Both the position numbers and the translations under genes were made by a program. The notes beneath the pieces were generated by a model. That model saw only the letters and a program-made list of their open reading frames with translations, did no database searches and had not been told where the DNA came from. Shown piece by piece: positions 44,968 to 52,838 of a stretch of DNA of 64,000 nt. The stretch's first letter is position 1, and each line of letters begins with the position of its first letter. The DNA lies in contig JANXXU010000002.1 of NCBI GenBank assembly GCA_025350465.1, positions 146,176 to 210,175 of the forward strand. The letters run 5' to 3'. Source of the stretch: Alphaproteobacteria bacterium (GTDB taxonomy: Bacteria; Pseudomonadota; Alphaproteobacteria; Micropepsales; Micropepsaceae).

Positions 44968-45047
44968 CCCCGATCTCGATTAGGTGTCTCGAAGAGACGC
45001 GGCACATCCTCACGGTGGCCGCAAAACCATCAATTTTGGGAGGCCAC

Positions 45048-45089
45048 TTGACATGCCGTCATTAGTTTCATATTTCTCGAATTATGGAA
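45048..45089 (+). promoter_or_regulatory. Promoter and probable operator of the arsenic operon
   Basis: TTGACA (45048-45053), 17-base spacer, TATTTC (45071-45076) gives a good sigma-70-type promoter whose start point would fall at about the ATG (45084), implying a leaderless transcript. An imperfect inverted repeat TTTCATA (45066-45072) and TATGGAA (45083-45089) overlaps the -10 box, a natural position for ArsR repression. Confidence 0.65.
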
Positions 45090-45458
45090 TCTAAAACCGT
45101 TGTGGCAGCACTTGAAGCACTCGCGCAGGAAAACCGCCTGGCGATCTTTCGCCGTCTGGTCGTCGCGGGCGTGAACGGACTGACGCCGGGCGAGCTTAGC
45201 GAAGCGCTCGATATTCCGGCACCGACGCTGTCGTTTCACCTAGCGCAATTGCGGCACGCAGGACTCGTGAACGTGGAGCGCAACGGACGCTCGCTCAGCT
45301 ACAGCGCCGCTTACGGGACGATGAACGATCTCATCGCCTTCCTCACCGAGAATTGCTGCGGCGGCACAACCTGTCTTCCGGCAACCGCTTGCAAACCGAC
45401 CCCGAATACAAGGGAGAAATCTCATGAAGCGCCTGCACGTTCACGTCGCCGTGCCTGA
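45084..45458 (+). CDS. arsR: ArsR-family arsenic-responsive repressor
   Basis: 124 residues. The winged helix is seen in VAALEALAQENRLAIFRRLV, LSEALDIPAPTLSFHLAQLR (recognition helix) and ERNGRSLSYSAAY. A C-terminal metalloid site has Cys91, Cys92 and Cys97 (LTENCCGGTTC), similar in spacing to the Acidithiobacillus ferrooxidans ArsR site (Cys95, 96, 102). Trivalent arsenic binding should release DNA. No ribosome binding site precedes the ATG, which fits the leaderless promoter described. The 3' end overlaps arsI by 35 bases. Confidence 0.93.
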   Translation: MESKTVVAALEALAQENRLAIFRRLVVAGVNGLTPGELSEALDIPAPTLSFHLAQLRHAGLVNVERNGRSLSYSAAYGTMNDLIAFLTENCCGGTTCLPATACKPTPNTREKSHEAPARSRRRA

Positions 45459-45942
45459 TCTCGACCAATCGATCCGGTTTTATTCGACGCTGTTCGGCAC
45501 AGCGCCGACAAAGCGCATGCCGGACTATGCCAAATGGATGCTCGACGATCCGCGCGTCAACTTCGCAATCTCCTCGCGCGGACGCGAACCGGGCATCGAC
45601 CATATCGGCATGCAAGTCGACTCGCGCGACGAGTTGGCCGAGCTGTCACACCGCTTGAAAGCCGCCGGCGAAAGGACGTTCGACGAGGAGGCGGTCACCT
45701 GCTGCTACGCGCAGGGCGACAAGAGCTGGGTCAGCGATCCGGCCGGCGTGCGCTGGGAAACGTTCTATACCTTCGACGACGCAACCACTTACGGCGAAGA
45801 CCCCGGCGAGAGGCAAGCGGGCGACACCGGGTGTTGCGGCTCTACCGCCGACACAGCGGCGATGGAAACGCCGATTGGCACACAGGACTCGTGTTGCGGC
45901 GGCGCTTCGGCGAAGGCCACCGCCCAAGCCGGCTGCGGCTGA
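45424..45942 (+). CDS. arsI: ArsI/CadI-type glyoxalase-fold protein, probable C-As lyase
   Basis: 172 residues, with GGGAG upstream of ATG 45424. Vicinal-oxygen-chelate fold: RLHVHVAVPDLDQSIRFYST at the start, GIDHIGMQVDSRDELAEL with a ligand His, and EEAVTCCYAQGDKSWVSDPA with the Cys pair 93-94. In ArsI these Cys bind methylarsonous acid or roxarsone(III), and the Fe(II) site cleaves the C-As bond, giving As(III). The Cys-rich tail (TGCCGST, DSCCGGA, AGCG) is an extra feature. CadI homologues are cadmium-induced, so the name depends on the arsenic context, which is strong here. Confidence 0.9.
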   Translation: MKRLHVHVAVPDLDQSIRFYSTLFGTAPTKRMPDYAKWMLDDPRVNFAISSRGREPGIDHIGMQVDSRDELAELSHRLKAAGERTFDEEAVTCCYAQGDKSWVSDPAGVRWETFYTFDDATTYGEDPGERQAGDTGCCGSTADTAAMETPIGTQDSCCGGASAKATAQAGCG

Positions 45943-45949
45943 GCCTCGC

Positions 45950-46435
45950 GTGGACCGGCCGATCACCGTCTTGTTTCTGTGCACGGGAAACTCGGCGCGG
46001 AGCATCTTGGCGGAAAGCTATTTGAACCACTTGAGTGGACGGCATTTGCGCGCTTTTAGCGCCGGCAGTTTTCCCAAAAGCGCCGTGCATCCGCTGACCA
46101 TTGCGACGCTCAACGACGCAGGTATCGAGGCGAGTGCCGCGCGATCGAAGAGCTGGGACGAATTCGCGCGGGACGGCGCGCCGCGCATCGATATGGTGAT
46201 CACAGTCTGCGACAACGCCGCCGGTGAAGTTTGTCCGATCTTTCCCGGCGCACCGGTGAGGGCGCATTGGAGCCTGCCCGACCCCGCTGCTGTCGAGGGC
46301 AGCGAACGCCGCGCTGCCTTCGTCAAGATCTTTGCCGAAATTCGCGACGCGATCGATCGGCTGATCGACCTGCCCTTCGATGAGATCGCAGGCACCGCGC
46401 TGGGCAAGCGCGTCACTGCGCTCGTGGCGAGCTGA
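45950..46435 (+). CDS. arsC: Arsenate reductase of the low-molecular-weight phosphatase type
   Basis: 161 residues from GTG 45950, eight bases after the arsI stop; the upstream frame inside arsI is not conserved. The P-loop CTGNSAR (C-x5-R, Cys11) opens the protein, as in LMW tyrosine phosphatases and thioredoxin-coupled ArsC (RPITVLFLCTGNSARSILAE). Further matches are FSAGSFPKSAVHPLTIATLN, then TVCDNAAGEVCPIFPGAPVR and HWSLPDPAAVEGSE. It reduces arsenate to arsenite in the cytoplasm. Third gene of the operon. Confidence 0.92.
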   Translation: MDRPITVLFLCTGNSARSILAESYLNHLSGRHLRAFSAGSFPKSAVHPLTIATLNDAGIEASAARSKSWDEFARDGAPRIDMVITVCDNAAGEVCPIFPGAPVRAHWSLPDPAAVEGSERRAAFVKIFAEIRDAIDRLIDLPFDEIAGTALGKRVTALVAS

Positions 46436-46441
46436 GCCGCA

Positions 46442-47101
46442 ATGGACCTTGCCCGACGCGTGTTTGCCGAGGCGCTCGGCACCCTCTTCCTGCTCGCGGC
46501 CGTTGTCGGCTCCGGCATCATGGGTGCGCATCTCGCCGCCGGTAACGATGCGATCGCGCTGCTGGCGAACTCGATTGCGACGGGCTGCGCGCTCTATGCG
46601 CTGATACTCACCTTCGCGCCGGTCTCGGGCGCGCATTTCAATCCCGCCGTGACGCTGTTCGAACTCGCGCGCGGGCGCATCTCACCTGGCACTGCCGTCG
46701 CCTACGTTGCCGCGCAAATCGGCGGCGCCGTGATCGGCGTAATCGTGGCGCATGTCATGTTCGGACTAGCCATCGTCGAGGTATCCGCCCGCGCTCGCAG
46801 TTCGAGCGGCGAGTTCGTCGGCGAATTGGTGGCGACGACCGGTTTGCTCGTCACCATTTGGGGCGTCGCGCGGTCGAGGCCCGAGGCGATCGCCGGCGCG
46901 GTCGCGACCTATATCACCGGCGCCTATTGGTTCACCTCATCGACATCGTTCGCCAACCCGGCGGTGACGCTGGCGCGCTCAATCACCGATACCTTTGCTG
47001 GCATTGCACCGTCGTCCGTGCCTGGCTTCCTTCTGGCGCAGACGGTCGGTCTCTTGCTTGCTCTCGGCATCGCCGCGGCCTTGGGCCGCGAGCGGGCTTG
47101 A
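46442..47101 (+). CDS. aqpS: AqpS-type aquaglyceroporin, arsenite/methylarsenite channel
   Basis: 219 residues with six helices and both NPA boxes: SGAHFNPAVTLFELARG (first) and TSFANPAVTLARSITDTFAG (second). The start MDLARRVFAEALGTLFLLAA is typical of MIP channels. In Sinorhizobium meliloti, AqpS in an ars operon extrudes arsenite down its gradient, and no ArsB or Acr3 pump is present here either. The stop abuts the convergent ispE stop (47102), so read-through into ispE antisense is possible; I see no terminator. Confidence 0.93.
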   Translation: MDLARRVFAEALGTLFLLAAVVGSGIMGAHLAAGNDAIALLANSIATGCALYALILTFAPVSGAHFNPAVTLFELARGRISPGTAVAYVAAQIGGAVIGVIVAHVMFGLAIVEVSARARSSSGEFVGELVATTGLLVTIWGVARSRPEAIAGAVATYITGAYWFTSSTSFANPAVTLARSITDTFAGIAPSSVPGFLLAQTVGLLLALGIAAALGRERA

Positions 47102-47980
47102 TCAGCGCAGCGTCGACGGTACGACCCACCAGTGCGGATGATGCGATGACAGCGCGCCAGCGGCAGCTGACGCGGCGTCGTCGCTTTCGAAGATGCCGAA
47201 ACAGGTTGCGCCGCTCCCCGACATGCGAGCGACAAGGCAGCTTGGCGTCGCTGAAATCTCAGCCAAGACTTCGCCGATGAGCGGCGCGATGCGGCGCGCG
47301 GGTGCTTCGAGATCGTTGCGGCGGATGCCAAGCCACGCGGCCACCTCTCCAGGCGATTTGAATTCGACAAGCGCCGGAGCGTCCGCGCCGTTTCTTGTCT
47401 CAAGTGTTCGAAAGACGTCAGCCGTCAACACCGACACGCCGGGATTGACCAGCACGACCGGAAATTTCGGAAGTGTGGGCCACAGCGTCAGGCGATCTCC
47501 GATACCTTCCATCAACGCCCCGCGGCCAATCAGACACACGGGCACGTCAGCGCCCAGTGTGGTGCCGACGCTCGCAAGGTCCGTGTCGCTCATGTTCAAT
47601 CGCCAGACGCGATCGAGCAGTTTCAAGGCTGCAGCGGCGTCGCTCGATCCGCCGCCGATACCTGAGGCAGACGGCAAGTTCTTTTCCAGCCGCAGCCGCG
47701 CTCCATCGGTCTGCCGCCCGTTCGCCCGCGCCCACGCTTGCAGAGCGCGAGCGGCGCGCATAACCAGATTGTCCTCACCCGCCGACAGGCTCGCGGCGAA
47801 CGGGCCGGAGATCGTGAGCGAAAGGTCGCCGGCGCGCTCGCCTTCCACGCGGTCGCCGACATCGGCAAACGCTGCCAGGCTGCAGATATCGTGATAGCCG
47901 TCGGCGCGCTTGGCGCCGACATGCAGGAAGAGATTGATTTTGGCAGGCGCGAAAACCGGAACGGACTCGTTCTCGCTCAC
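47102..47980 (-). CDS. ispE: 4-diphosphocytidyl-2-C-methyl-D-erythritol kinase
   Basis: Phosphorylates CDP-methylerythritol in the MEP isoprenoid pathway. 292 residues. FAPAKINLFLHVGAKRADGY is the substrate-binding N-terminus, LPSASGIGGGSSDAAAALKL the GHMP-kinase ATP loop, and ARMSGSGATCFGIF the C-terminal motif. The start is GTG 47980, whose GTGA overlaps the TGA stop of the upstream TPR gene, so translation is coupled. Convergent with aqpS. Confidence 0.95.
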   Translation of the reverse strand: MSENESVPVFAPAKINLFLHVGAKRADGYHDICSLAAFADVGDRVEGERAGDLSLTISGPFAASLSAGEDNLVMRAARALQAWARANGRQTDGARLRLEKNLPSASGIGGGSSDAAAALKLLDRVWRLNMSDTDLASVGTTLGADVPVCLIGRGALMEGIGDRLTLWPTLPKFPVVLVNPGVSVLTADVFRTLETRNGADAPALVEFKSPGEVAAWLGIRRNDLEAPARRIAPLIGEVLAEISATPSCLVARMSGSGATCFGIFESDDAASAAAGALSSHHPHWWVVPSTLR

Positions 47981-49728
47981 TGGTGCCGTAGGCCGCCCTG
48001 GGCTTGCGTCGCGGGTGCGGCACCGGGTGGCGGCCCCTCCAGACCCACCTCGATCTTGTGCCGGATCAGCGGCTCTTGATCCTTGGCGGGCTTGAGCGAT
48101 AGCGCGTGCTGCCACTCGAATTTCGCCTCGAGCTTGCGGCCGAAGCGCCAATAGGCGTCGCCCAGATGATCGTTGATCGTCACTTCGCCGGGCTCGAGCA
48201 AAACGGCCTGCTCGAGATATCTGATCGCATTCACGAAATCGCCGCGCTTGAAGTAGGCCCAGCCGAGGCTGTCGATGATGAAGCCGTCTTCCGGGCGCAG
48301 CTCCACCGCGCGCTTCAACATCGCGAGCGCTTCGTCCATGTTCACGCCCTGCTCGACCCAGGTATAGGCCAGATAATTCATCACCAATGGCTGCTCATGC
48401 TTCAAGGTCAGGGCGAATTTGAGATCCTTTTCCGCCTCGTTCCAGCGCTTGATGCGTTCCAGCGCAATGCCGCGCGTGTAGAAGATCGTCCAATTGCGTT
48501 CTTCGGGTTTGGCTACAAGCGCCAACGCCTTCGTGTAGATGTCGACCGCGTCGGCATAGCGCTCCTTGGCACGCATAAGGTCGCCGATCGACGCCAGGAT
48601 TTCGAAGTCCGCGCGCGTACCCGTCAACGTCTCGCGCAATGTCGCAATCGCTTCGTCCGTGCGATCGAGCTTCTGCAGATCTTGCGCGATCTGGACGCGC
48701 GCATTGACATAGAGCGGCGAGGTTTTCGGTACACGTCGATAGGCGGAAATCGCGTCTTCCCAGCGTTGCGCCGTCTCCATGCGATCGGCGAGCAAGGAGA
48801 TCGCAAGCTCGTGGCGCGGCTCCAGCGTCAAGGCGAGTTGCAAATAAAAGACGGGAATCTCGACACTCTTTTCGTCACTCAGGCTCGAGGCGATGCCGTA
48901 GAGCGCTTCGGCAAAGCCCGCGGACGCGTTGGGAATCAAACGGTCCGGCATGACGCCGTTCTTAGCCTGCTCCATCGCGGCGATGATAACGGGATGTGTC
49001 GGCGATTTGTCTTCGAAGCGCGCCAAGACCTCTTTCGCCTGTTGCAGTTTGCCGACGCGCTGAAGGTGAACAGCATAGGCGTCGACGATGCGCAACGACT
49101 CCCCGTTCGAGTCCTTATAAGCGGCGGCGAAATCGATTTCGGCATCGGCCGGGCGGCCCGCCAAATCTGCGATGATCGCCGCATGATATTTGGCAAACGC
49201 CGCCACCCCTTCCACCCCGGAAAGTTTGTGCGCGGCAGTCAAAGCCTCGTCCGTTTTGCCTTCGCCGAGCAAGGCATAGGCTTTACCCAACTCGGCGGCA
49301 ATTTCTGCAGCTGCGTTGCCGGTGATCTTCGAGAGCTCGTCGAACGCCTTGGCATAGCCGCCTTCGCGGAAGGCTTTAATGCCGATGACGAGATGTGGCA
49401 TGCGCGCAGTTGGCGACTTCGCGGTCAGCTGCTCGGCATGGGCGGCGGCACCGTCGATATCGCCGTCGGCGACTTCGCTGATGAGGACGCGCTCGAGTAT
49501 TTCCGGATTATCGGGATCGAACTTCAGGGCCCGGTCGTAGTAGCGCGCCGCGGCGGACGCATCGCGTTCGCCCGAAGCAAAGCGCCCCGCGAGATAGCTG
49601 CCGTATTTGCTGGCGCGCGGCTCCCCGCTCGGACCCTGCATGGACGAGCATTGCGTCAATCCGAAGAGCAATCCAGCGCCCAGGAGCGCGATAGTGCCAA
49701 CGCCGAGAAAGACCGAAATCGCGCGCAA
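47977..49728 (-). CDS. TPR-repeat envelope protein upstream of ispE
   Basis: 583 residues from TTG 49728, with GGAGG eight bases before it. An N-terminal hydrophobic segment (FLGVGTIALLGAGLLFGL) ends near Cys27 (LTQC), which resembles a lipobox weakly. The rest is about twelve tetratricopeptide repeats (for example ASAAARYYDRALKFDPDNPE, AEKDLKFALTLKHEQPLVMN and DFVNAIRYLEQAVLLEPGEV). The family is conserved between ETF-QO and IspE in alphaproteobacteria and is probably periplasmic, but its role is unknown. It is 12 bases downstream of ETF-QO and overlaps ispE by four bases. Confidence 0.9.
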   Translation of the reverse strand: MRAISVFLGVGTIALLGAGLLFGLTQCSSMQGPSGEPRASKYGSYLAGRFASGERDASAAARYYDRALKFDPDNPEILERVLISEVADGDIDGAAAHAEQLTAKSPTARMPHLVIGIKAFREGGYAKAFDELSKITGNAAAEIAAELGKAYALLGEGKTDEALTAAHKLSGVEGVAAFAKYHAAIIADLAGRPADAEIDFAAAYKDSNGESLRIVDAYAVHLQRVGKLQQAKEVLARFEDKSPTHPVIIAAMEQAKNGVMPDRLIPNASAGFAEALYGIASSLSDEKSVEIPVFYLQLALTLEPRHELAISLLADRMETAQRWEDAISAYRRVPKTSPLYVNARVQIAQDLQKLDRTDEAIATLRETLTGTRADFEILASIGDLMRAKERYADAVDIYTKALALVAKPEERNWTIFYTRGIALERIKRWNEAEKDLKFALTLKHEQPLVMNYLAYTWVEQGVNMDEALAMLKRAVELRPEDGFIIDSLGWAYFKRGDFVNAIRYLEQAVLLEPGEVTINDHLGDAYWRFGRKLEAKFEWQHALSLKPAKDQEPLIRHKIEVGLEGPPPGAAPATQAQGGLRHQ

Positions 49729-49740
49729 ACGGAGCGCCTC

Positions 49741-51411
49741 CTACATATTTGGGTAGTTTGGGCCCCCGCCGCCTTCGGGCGGCACCCAAGTGATGTTCTG
49801 GGCCGGGTCCTTGATATCACATGTTTTGCAATGCACGCAGTTCTGCGCATTGATCTGGAACCGCGGATTTTGGCCATTTGCGTCGCGGACAACCTCGTAA
49901 ACGCCCGCCGGGCAATAACGTTGGGCCGGTTCATCGTAAAGCGGCAAATTTTTCGCGATCGGGATCGAGGGATCGGTAAGACGCAAATGCACCGGCTGGT
50001 CTTCCTCGTGATTCGTGTTGGAGAGAAAGACGGACGACAACTTGTCGAAGCTCAGTTTGCCGTCGGGTTTGGGATAGACGATCGGCTTGCACTGAGCGGC
50101 CGGTTTCAGCGTCGCAAAGTCGGGCTTACCGTGGCTCAGTGTGCCGAAGATGGAAAAGCCGAATAGCTGGTTAGTCCACATGTCGAAAGCACCGAAGCCG
50201 ACACCGAGAAAAGTGCCGAGCCGGCTCCAAAATGGCTTCACGTTCCGTACGCGTTTCAGATCCCGGTAGACGTGGCTGTCCACGTAAAGTTCGCTGTACG
50301 TCGTGAGTTCATCCGCGCTGCGACCTGCAGAGAGCGCTTCGAACGCCGCTTCGGCCGCCATCATGCCGGACTTCATCGCGTTGTGGCTGCCTTTGATACG
50401 CGGCAGATTCATAAAGCCGGCCGAGCAGCCGATCAGCACGCCGCCCGGAAACGTCAGCTTCGGCACGGATTGAAACCCGCCCTCGGTAATGGCGCGCGAG
50501 CCATAGGCGATGCGTTTGCCGCCCTCCAGATATTTCGCGATCGCCGGATGCGTCTTGGCGCGCTGAAACTCGTCAAACGGCGAGATATAGGGGTTCGTGT
50601 AGTTCAGGTGGACGACGAAGCCGAACGAGCACAAATTCTCGCCGAAGTGATACATGAACGAACCGCCGCCGGTTCTGTCGTCGAGCGGCCAGCCCATCGT
50701 GTGCATCACGAGACCTTTTTTGTGGTTCTCGGGTTTGAGCTGCCACAGCTCCTTGAGGCCGATGCCGAACTTCTGCGGATCGCAGCCCTGATCGAGTTTG
50801 AAGTTCTTCATCAGCTGCTTGGCGAGCGAACCGCGCACGCCTTCGGCGATGAAGGTGTATTTGCCATGGAGTTCGATGCCGGGCGTGAAACCTGCCTTGT
50901 GGTGACCATCACGCGCGACGCCCATATCGCCGGTGGCGACGCCCTTCACGCTGCCGTCTTTATTGTACAGGACTTCGGCGGCGGCAAAGCCCGGATAGAT
51001 TTCAACGCCGGCCGCCTCGGCCTGCTTCGCCAGCCAGCGGCAGACCTCCGCAAGGCTGACGATGTAGTTGCCATGATTGCTCATCAGCGGCGGCATGATG
51101 AAGTTTGGCACGCGCAAGGCACCCGCCGGACCCAGATAATAGAAGCGGTCGTCGGCGACCGGCGTTTCGATCGGCGCACCTTTGGCCGCCCAATCTGGAA
51201 TCAATTCGTTGATGGCGATCGGATCGATCACGGCGCCGGAGAGAATATGAGCACCGACCTCGGAGCCCTTCTCAAGGACGCAGACCGTAAACTCTTTGCC
51301 GGCTTCGGCTGAGAGTTGGCGCAGGCGGATTGCGGCGGCGAGACCGGCGGGCCCCGCGCCCACAATGACGACGTCGTATTGCATGCTTTCGCGGACGACA
51401 GCTTCAGGCAT
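49741..51411 (-). CDS. Electron-transfer flavoprotein:ubiquinone oxidoreductase
   Basis: Passes electrons from ETF (fatty-acid and amino-acid oxidation) to ubiquinone at the inner membrane. 556 residues. FAD-binding VVIVGAGPAGLAAAIRLRQL at the N-terminus. The C-terminal [4Fe-4S] ligands are seen as YCPAGVYE, then NCVHCKTCDIKDPAQNITWV, and the family ending PPEGGGGPNYPNM is intact. The start is ATG 51411; ATG 51384 (MQYDVVIVGAG) is an alternative. First gene of the ETF-QO / TPR / ispE operon and divergent from a uracil-DNA glycosylase. Confidence 0.97.
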   Translation of the reverse strand: MPEAVVRESMQYDVVIVGAGPAGLAAAIRLRQLSAEAGKEFTVCVLEKGSEVGAHILSGAVIDPIAINELIPDWAAKGAPIETPVADDRFYYLGPAGALRVPNFIMPPLMSNHGNYIVSLAEVCRWLAKQAEAAGVEIYPGFAAAEVLYNKDGSVKGVATGDMGVARDGHHKAGFTPGIELHGKYTFIAEGVRGSLAKQLMKNFKLDQGCDPQKFGIGLKELWQLKPENHKKGLVMHTMGWPLDDRTGGGSFMYHFGENLCSFGFVVHLNYTNPYISPFDEFQRAKTHPAIAKYLEGGKRIAYGSRAITEGGFQSVPKLTFPGGVLIGCSAGFMNLPRIKGSHNAMKSGMMAAEAAFEALSAGRSADELTTYSELYVDSHVYRDLKRVRNVKPFWSRLGTFLGVGFGAFDMWTNQLFGFSIFGTLSHGKPDFATLKPAAQCKPIVYPKPDGKLSFDKLSSVFLSNTNHEEDQPVHLRLTDPSIPIAKNLPLYDEPAQRYCPAGVYEVVRDANGQNPRFQINAQNCVHCKTCDIKDPAQNITWVPPEGGGGPNYPNM

Positions 51412-51524
51412 GGTTTTTGAGGCTCGCGTTCTGGTCGTTCATTGAGGCGCGTGAGCGCGAAGAGACTTTGCTGTATAGGACGTTAGGGGCCGAACCGGCC
51501 TCGGGTCAACGCGGGGTTTGAGCT

Positions 51525-52355
51525 TTGCCGCTCGATGCTGTTGAAGCCAAACGAATGCTGAAATGGCTCGTCGATGCCGGCGCGGACGAAGCGCTGTCGG
51601 CGGAGCCGATCGACCGCTATGCGTCGGCGAAAGCCGCGCCGCAGACCGTCGACGAGAAGGTGGTGGACAGAAAGAGTGTGGAGACGCCGCGCGCGACCCC
51701 GGCACCGTTGCCGCTACGGCCGGTTGCGGTTCAGCCGATTACGGCCGCGACCGCGAGCGCACGCGAAATCGCGGCGGCGTGCGATTCGCTAGAGGCGCTG
51801 AGGGCCGCACTCGAGCGCTTCGACGGCTGCGCACTGAAGACGACGGCGAAGTCGTTGGTGTTCGCGGCGGGACCCGCGGATGCGCCGGTGATGCTGATCG
51901 GCGAGGCGCCCGGGCGCGATGAGGATTTGGAGGGGTTGCCCTTCGTCGGACGCAGCGGTCAATTGCTCGACCGGATGCTGGAAGCGATCGGCCTCAGCCG
52001 AAACACGAACGCTTACATCACCAACGTGATCTTTTGGCGTCCGCCTGGGAACCGTCCACCCTCGTCGGAAGAGGTCGCGATCTGCGCACCATTTTTTCTC
52101 CGTCACATCGAGCTCAAGGCGCCGAAGGTTCTGGTGCTGCTCGGCGCGACGCCCGTCAAGCACGTGCTGAACATAGAGGAAGGCATCACGCGCGCACGGG
52201 GGCGATGGGGGCGCTACGTGGCGAGCGGCATCGATATCCCTGCCCTGCCGACATTTCACCCGGCTTATCTTTTGCGCACGCCGTCCGCCAAGCGCCAGGT
52301 GTGGCAGGATTTGCTGAATCTGAAATTGAAGCTGCGCGAGCTGGGCGTAGGGTGA
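51525..52355 (+). CDS. Family 4-like uracil-DNA glycosylase with incomplete Fe-S Cys set
   Basis: 276 residues from TTG 51525 (ATG 51555 is an alternative). Removes uracil from DNA. Motif 1 is MLIGEAPGRDEDLEGLPFVG with RSGQLLDRML; motif 2 is PTFHPAYLLR. The N-terminal 80 residues are a variable Ala/Pro-rich linker. By hand alignment with thermophile family 4 enzymes, the CxxC that holds the [4Fe-4S] cluster is reduced to a single Cys (RFDGCAL), as in some alphaproteobacterial homologues, and only one other obvious ligand (AICAPF) remains. Divergent from ETF-QO. Confidence 0.9.
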   Translation: MPLDAVEAKRMLKWLVDAGADEALSAEPIDRYASAKAAPQTVDEKVVDRKSVETPRATPAPLPLRPVAVQPITAATASAREIAAACDSLEALRAALERFDGCALKTTAKSLVFAAGPADAPVMLIGEAPGRDEDLEGLPFVGRSGQLLDRMLEAIGLSRNTNAYITNVIFWRPPGNRPPSSEEVAICAPFFLRHIELKAPKVLVLLGATPVKHVLNIEEGITRARGRWGRYVASGIDIPALPTFHPAYLLRTPSAKRQVWQDLLNLKLKLRELGVG

Positions 52356-52474
52356 GCGGGCGCCCTTGGCGACAAACGTCCGATAGTGCAAAACCCGGCG
52401 TCTCAAGACTCGGTTGCCGCCGGAACTCACGGGTGGCCCGACCACAATAAGGACGAGATGCCATACTTCGCAGA

Positions 52475-52672
52475 ATGATTTGCGCCGCGGGCCTAACGAA
52501 TCCCCACGTCTATCAATCGGTCGACAATCCGAAGGACGTGACGATCACCTTTGATATGGCAGACCCGGCAAAGGCCAAAGCATTCGCCGCGTCCAAGACG
52601 TTGAAGACGACGATGACCAAGCTCGGCGTCAAAGGGAAACCGCAGATGCAGTTTCTCACTCCCGCGCCGTAA
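52475..52672 (+). pseudogene. N-terminally truncated remnant of a small ABM/NTF2-like protein
   Basis: 65 residues in frame (AAGLTNPHVYQSVDNPKDVT, then FDMADPAKAKAFAASKTLKT and GKPQMQFLTPAP). Similar full-length proteins have about 30 more residues before AAGLTNP, with an FVTVHRVKDYDTWR-like strand; here an in-frame TAA occurs near 52449 and no such sequence precedes it. The surviving frame is uninterrupted, so it could still be translated from ATG 52475, but it is more likely a broken gene. The family identification rests on memory of the general pattern. Confidence 0.5.
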
Positions 52673-52838
52673 GCGGCGGATCGATAAAATGGGGCGGCTA
52701 ACGGCTGCCCCCTCTTCATTGAAAGGCGCGCGGGCGCGATTCCTGGCGCTTCCCCCGCAACCGTGCGTTGGGTTGTGGGCTTCGGCTTGGGCGCCTAAAC
52801 TGGCTTAAATCTTAGTCACGGGTTGGGAGCTCAAGCGG

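Noticed and set aside
48106..50166. 686-codon open frame opposite the TPR and ETF-QO genes
   Set aside because: Antisense to two well-supported genes; Arg/Ala-rich text without motifs, as expected from GC3 bias.
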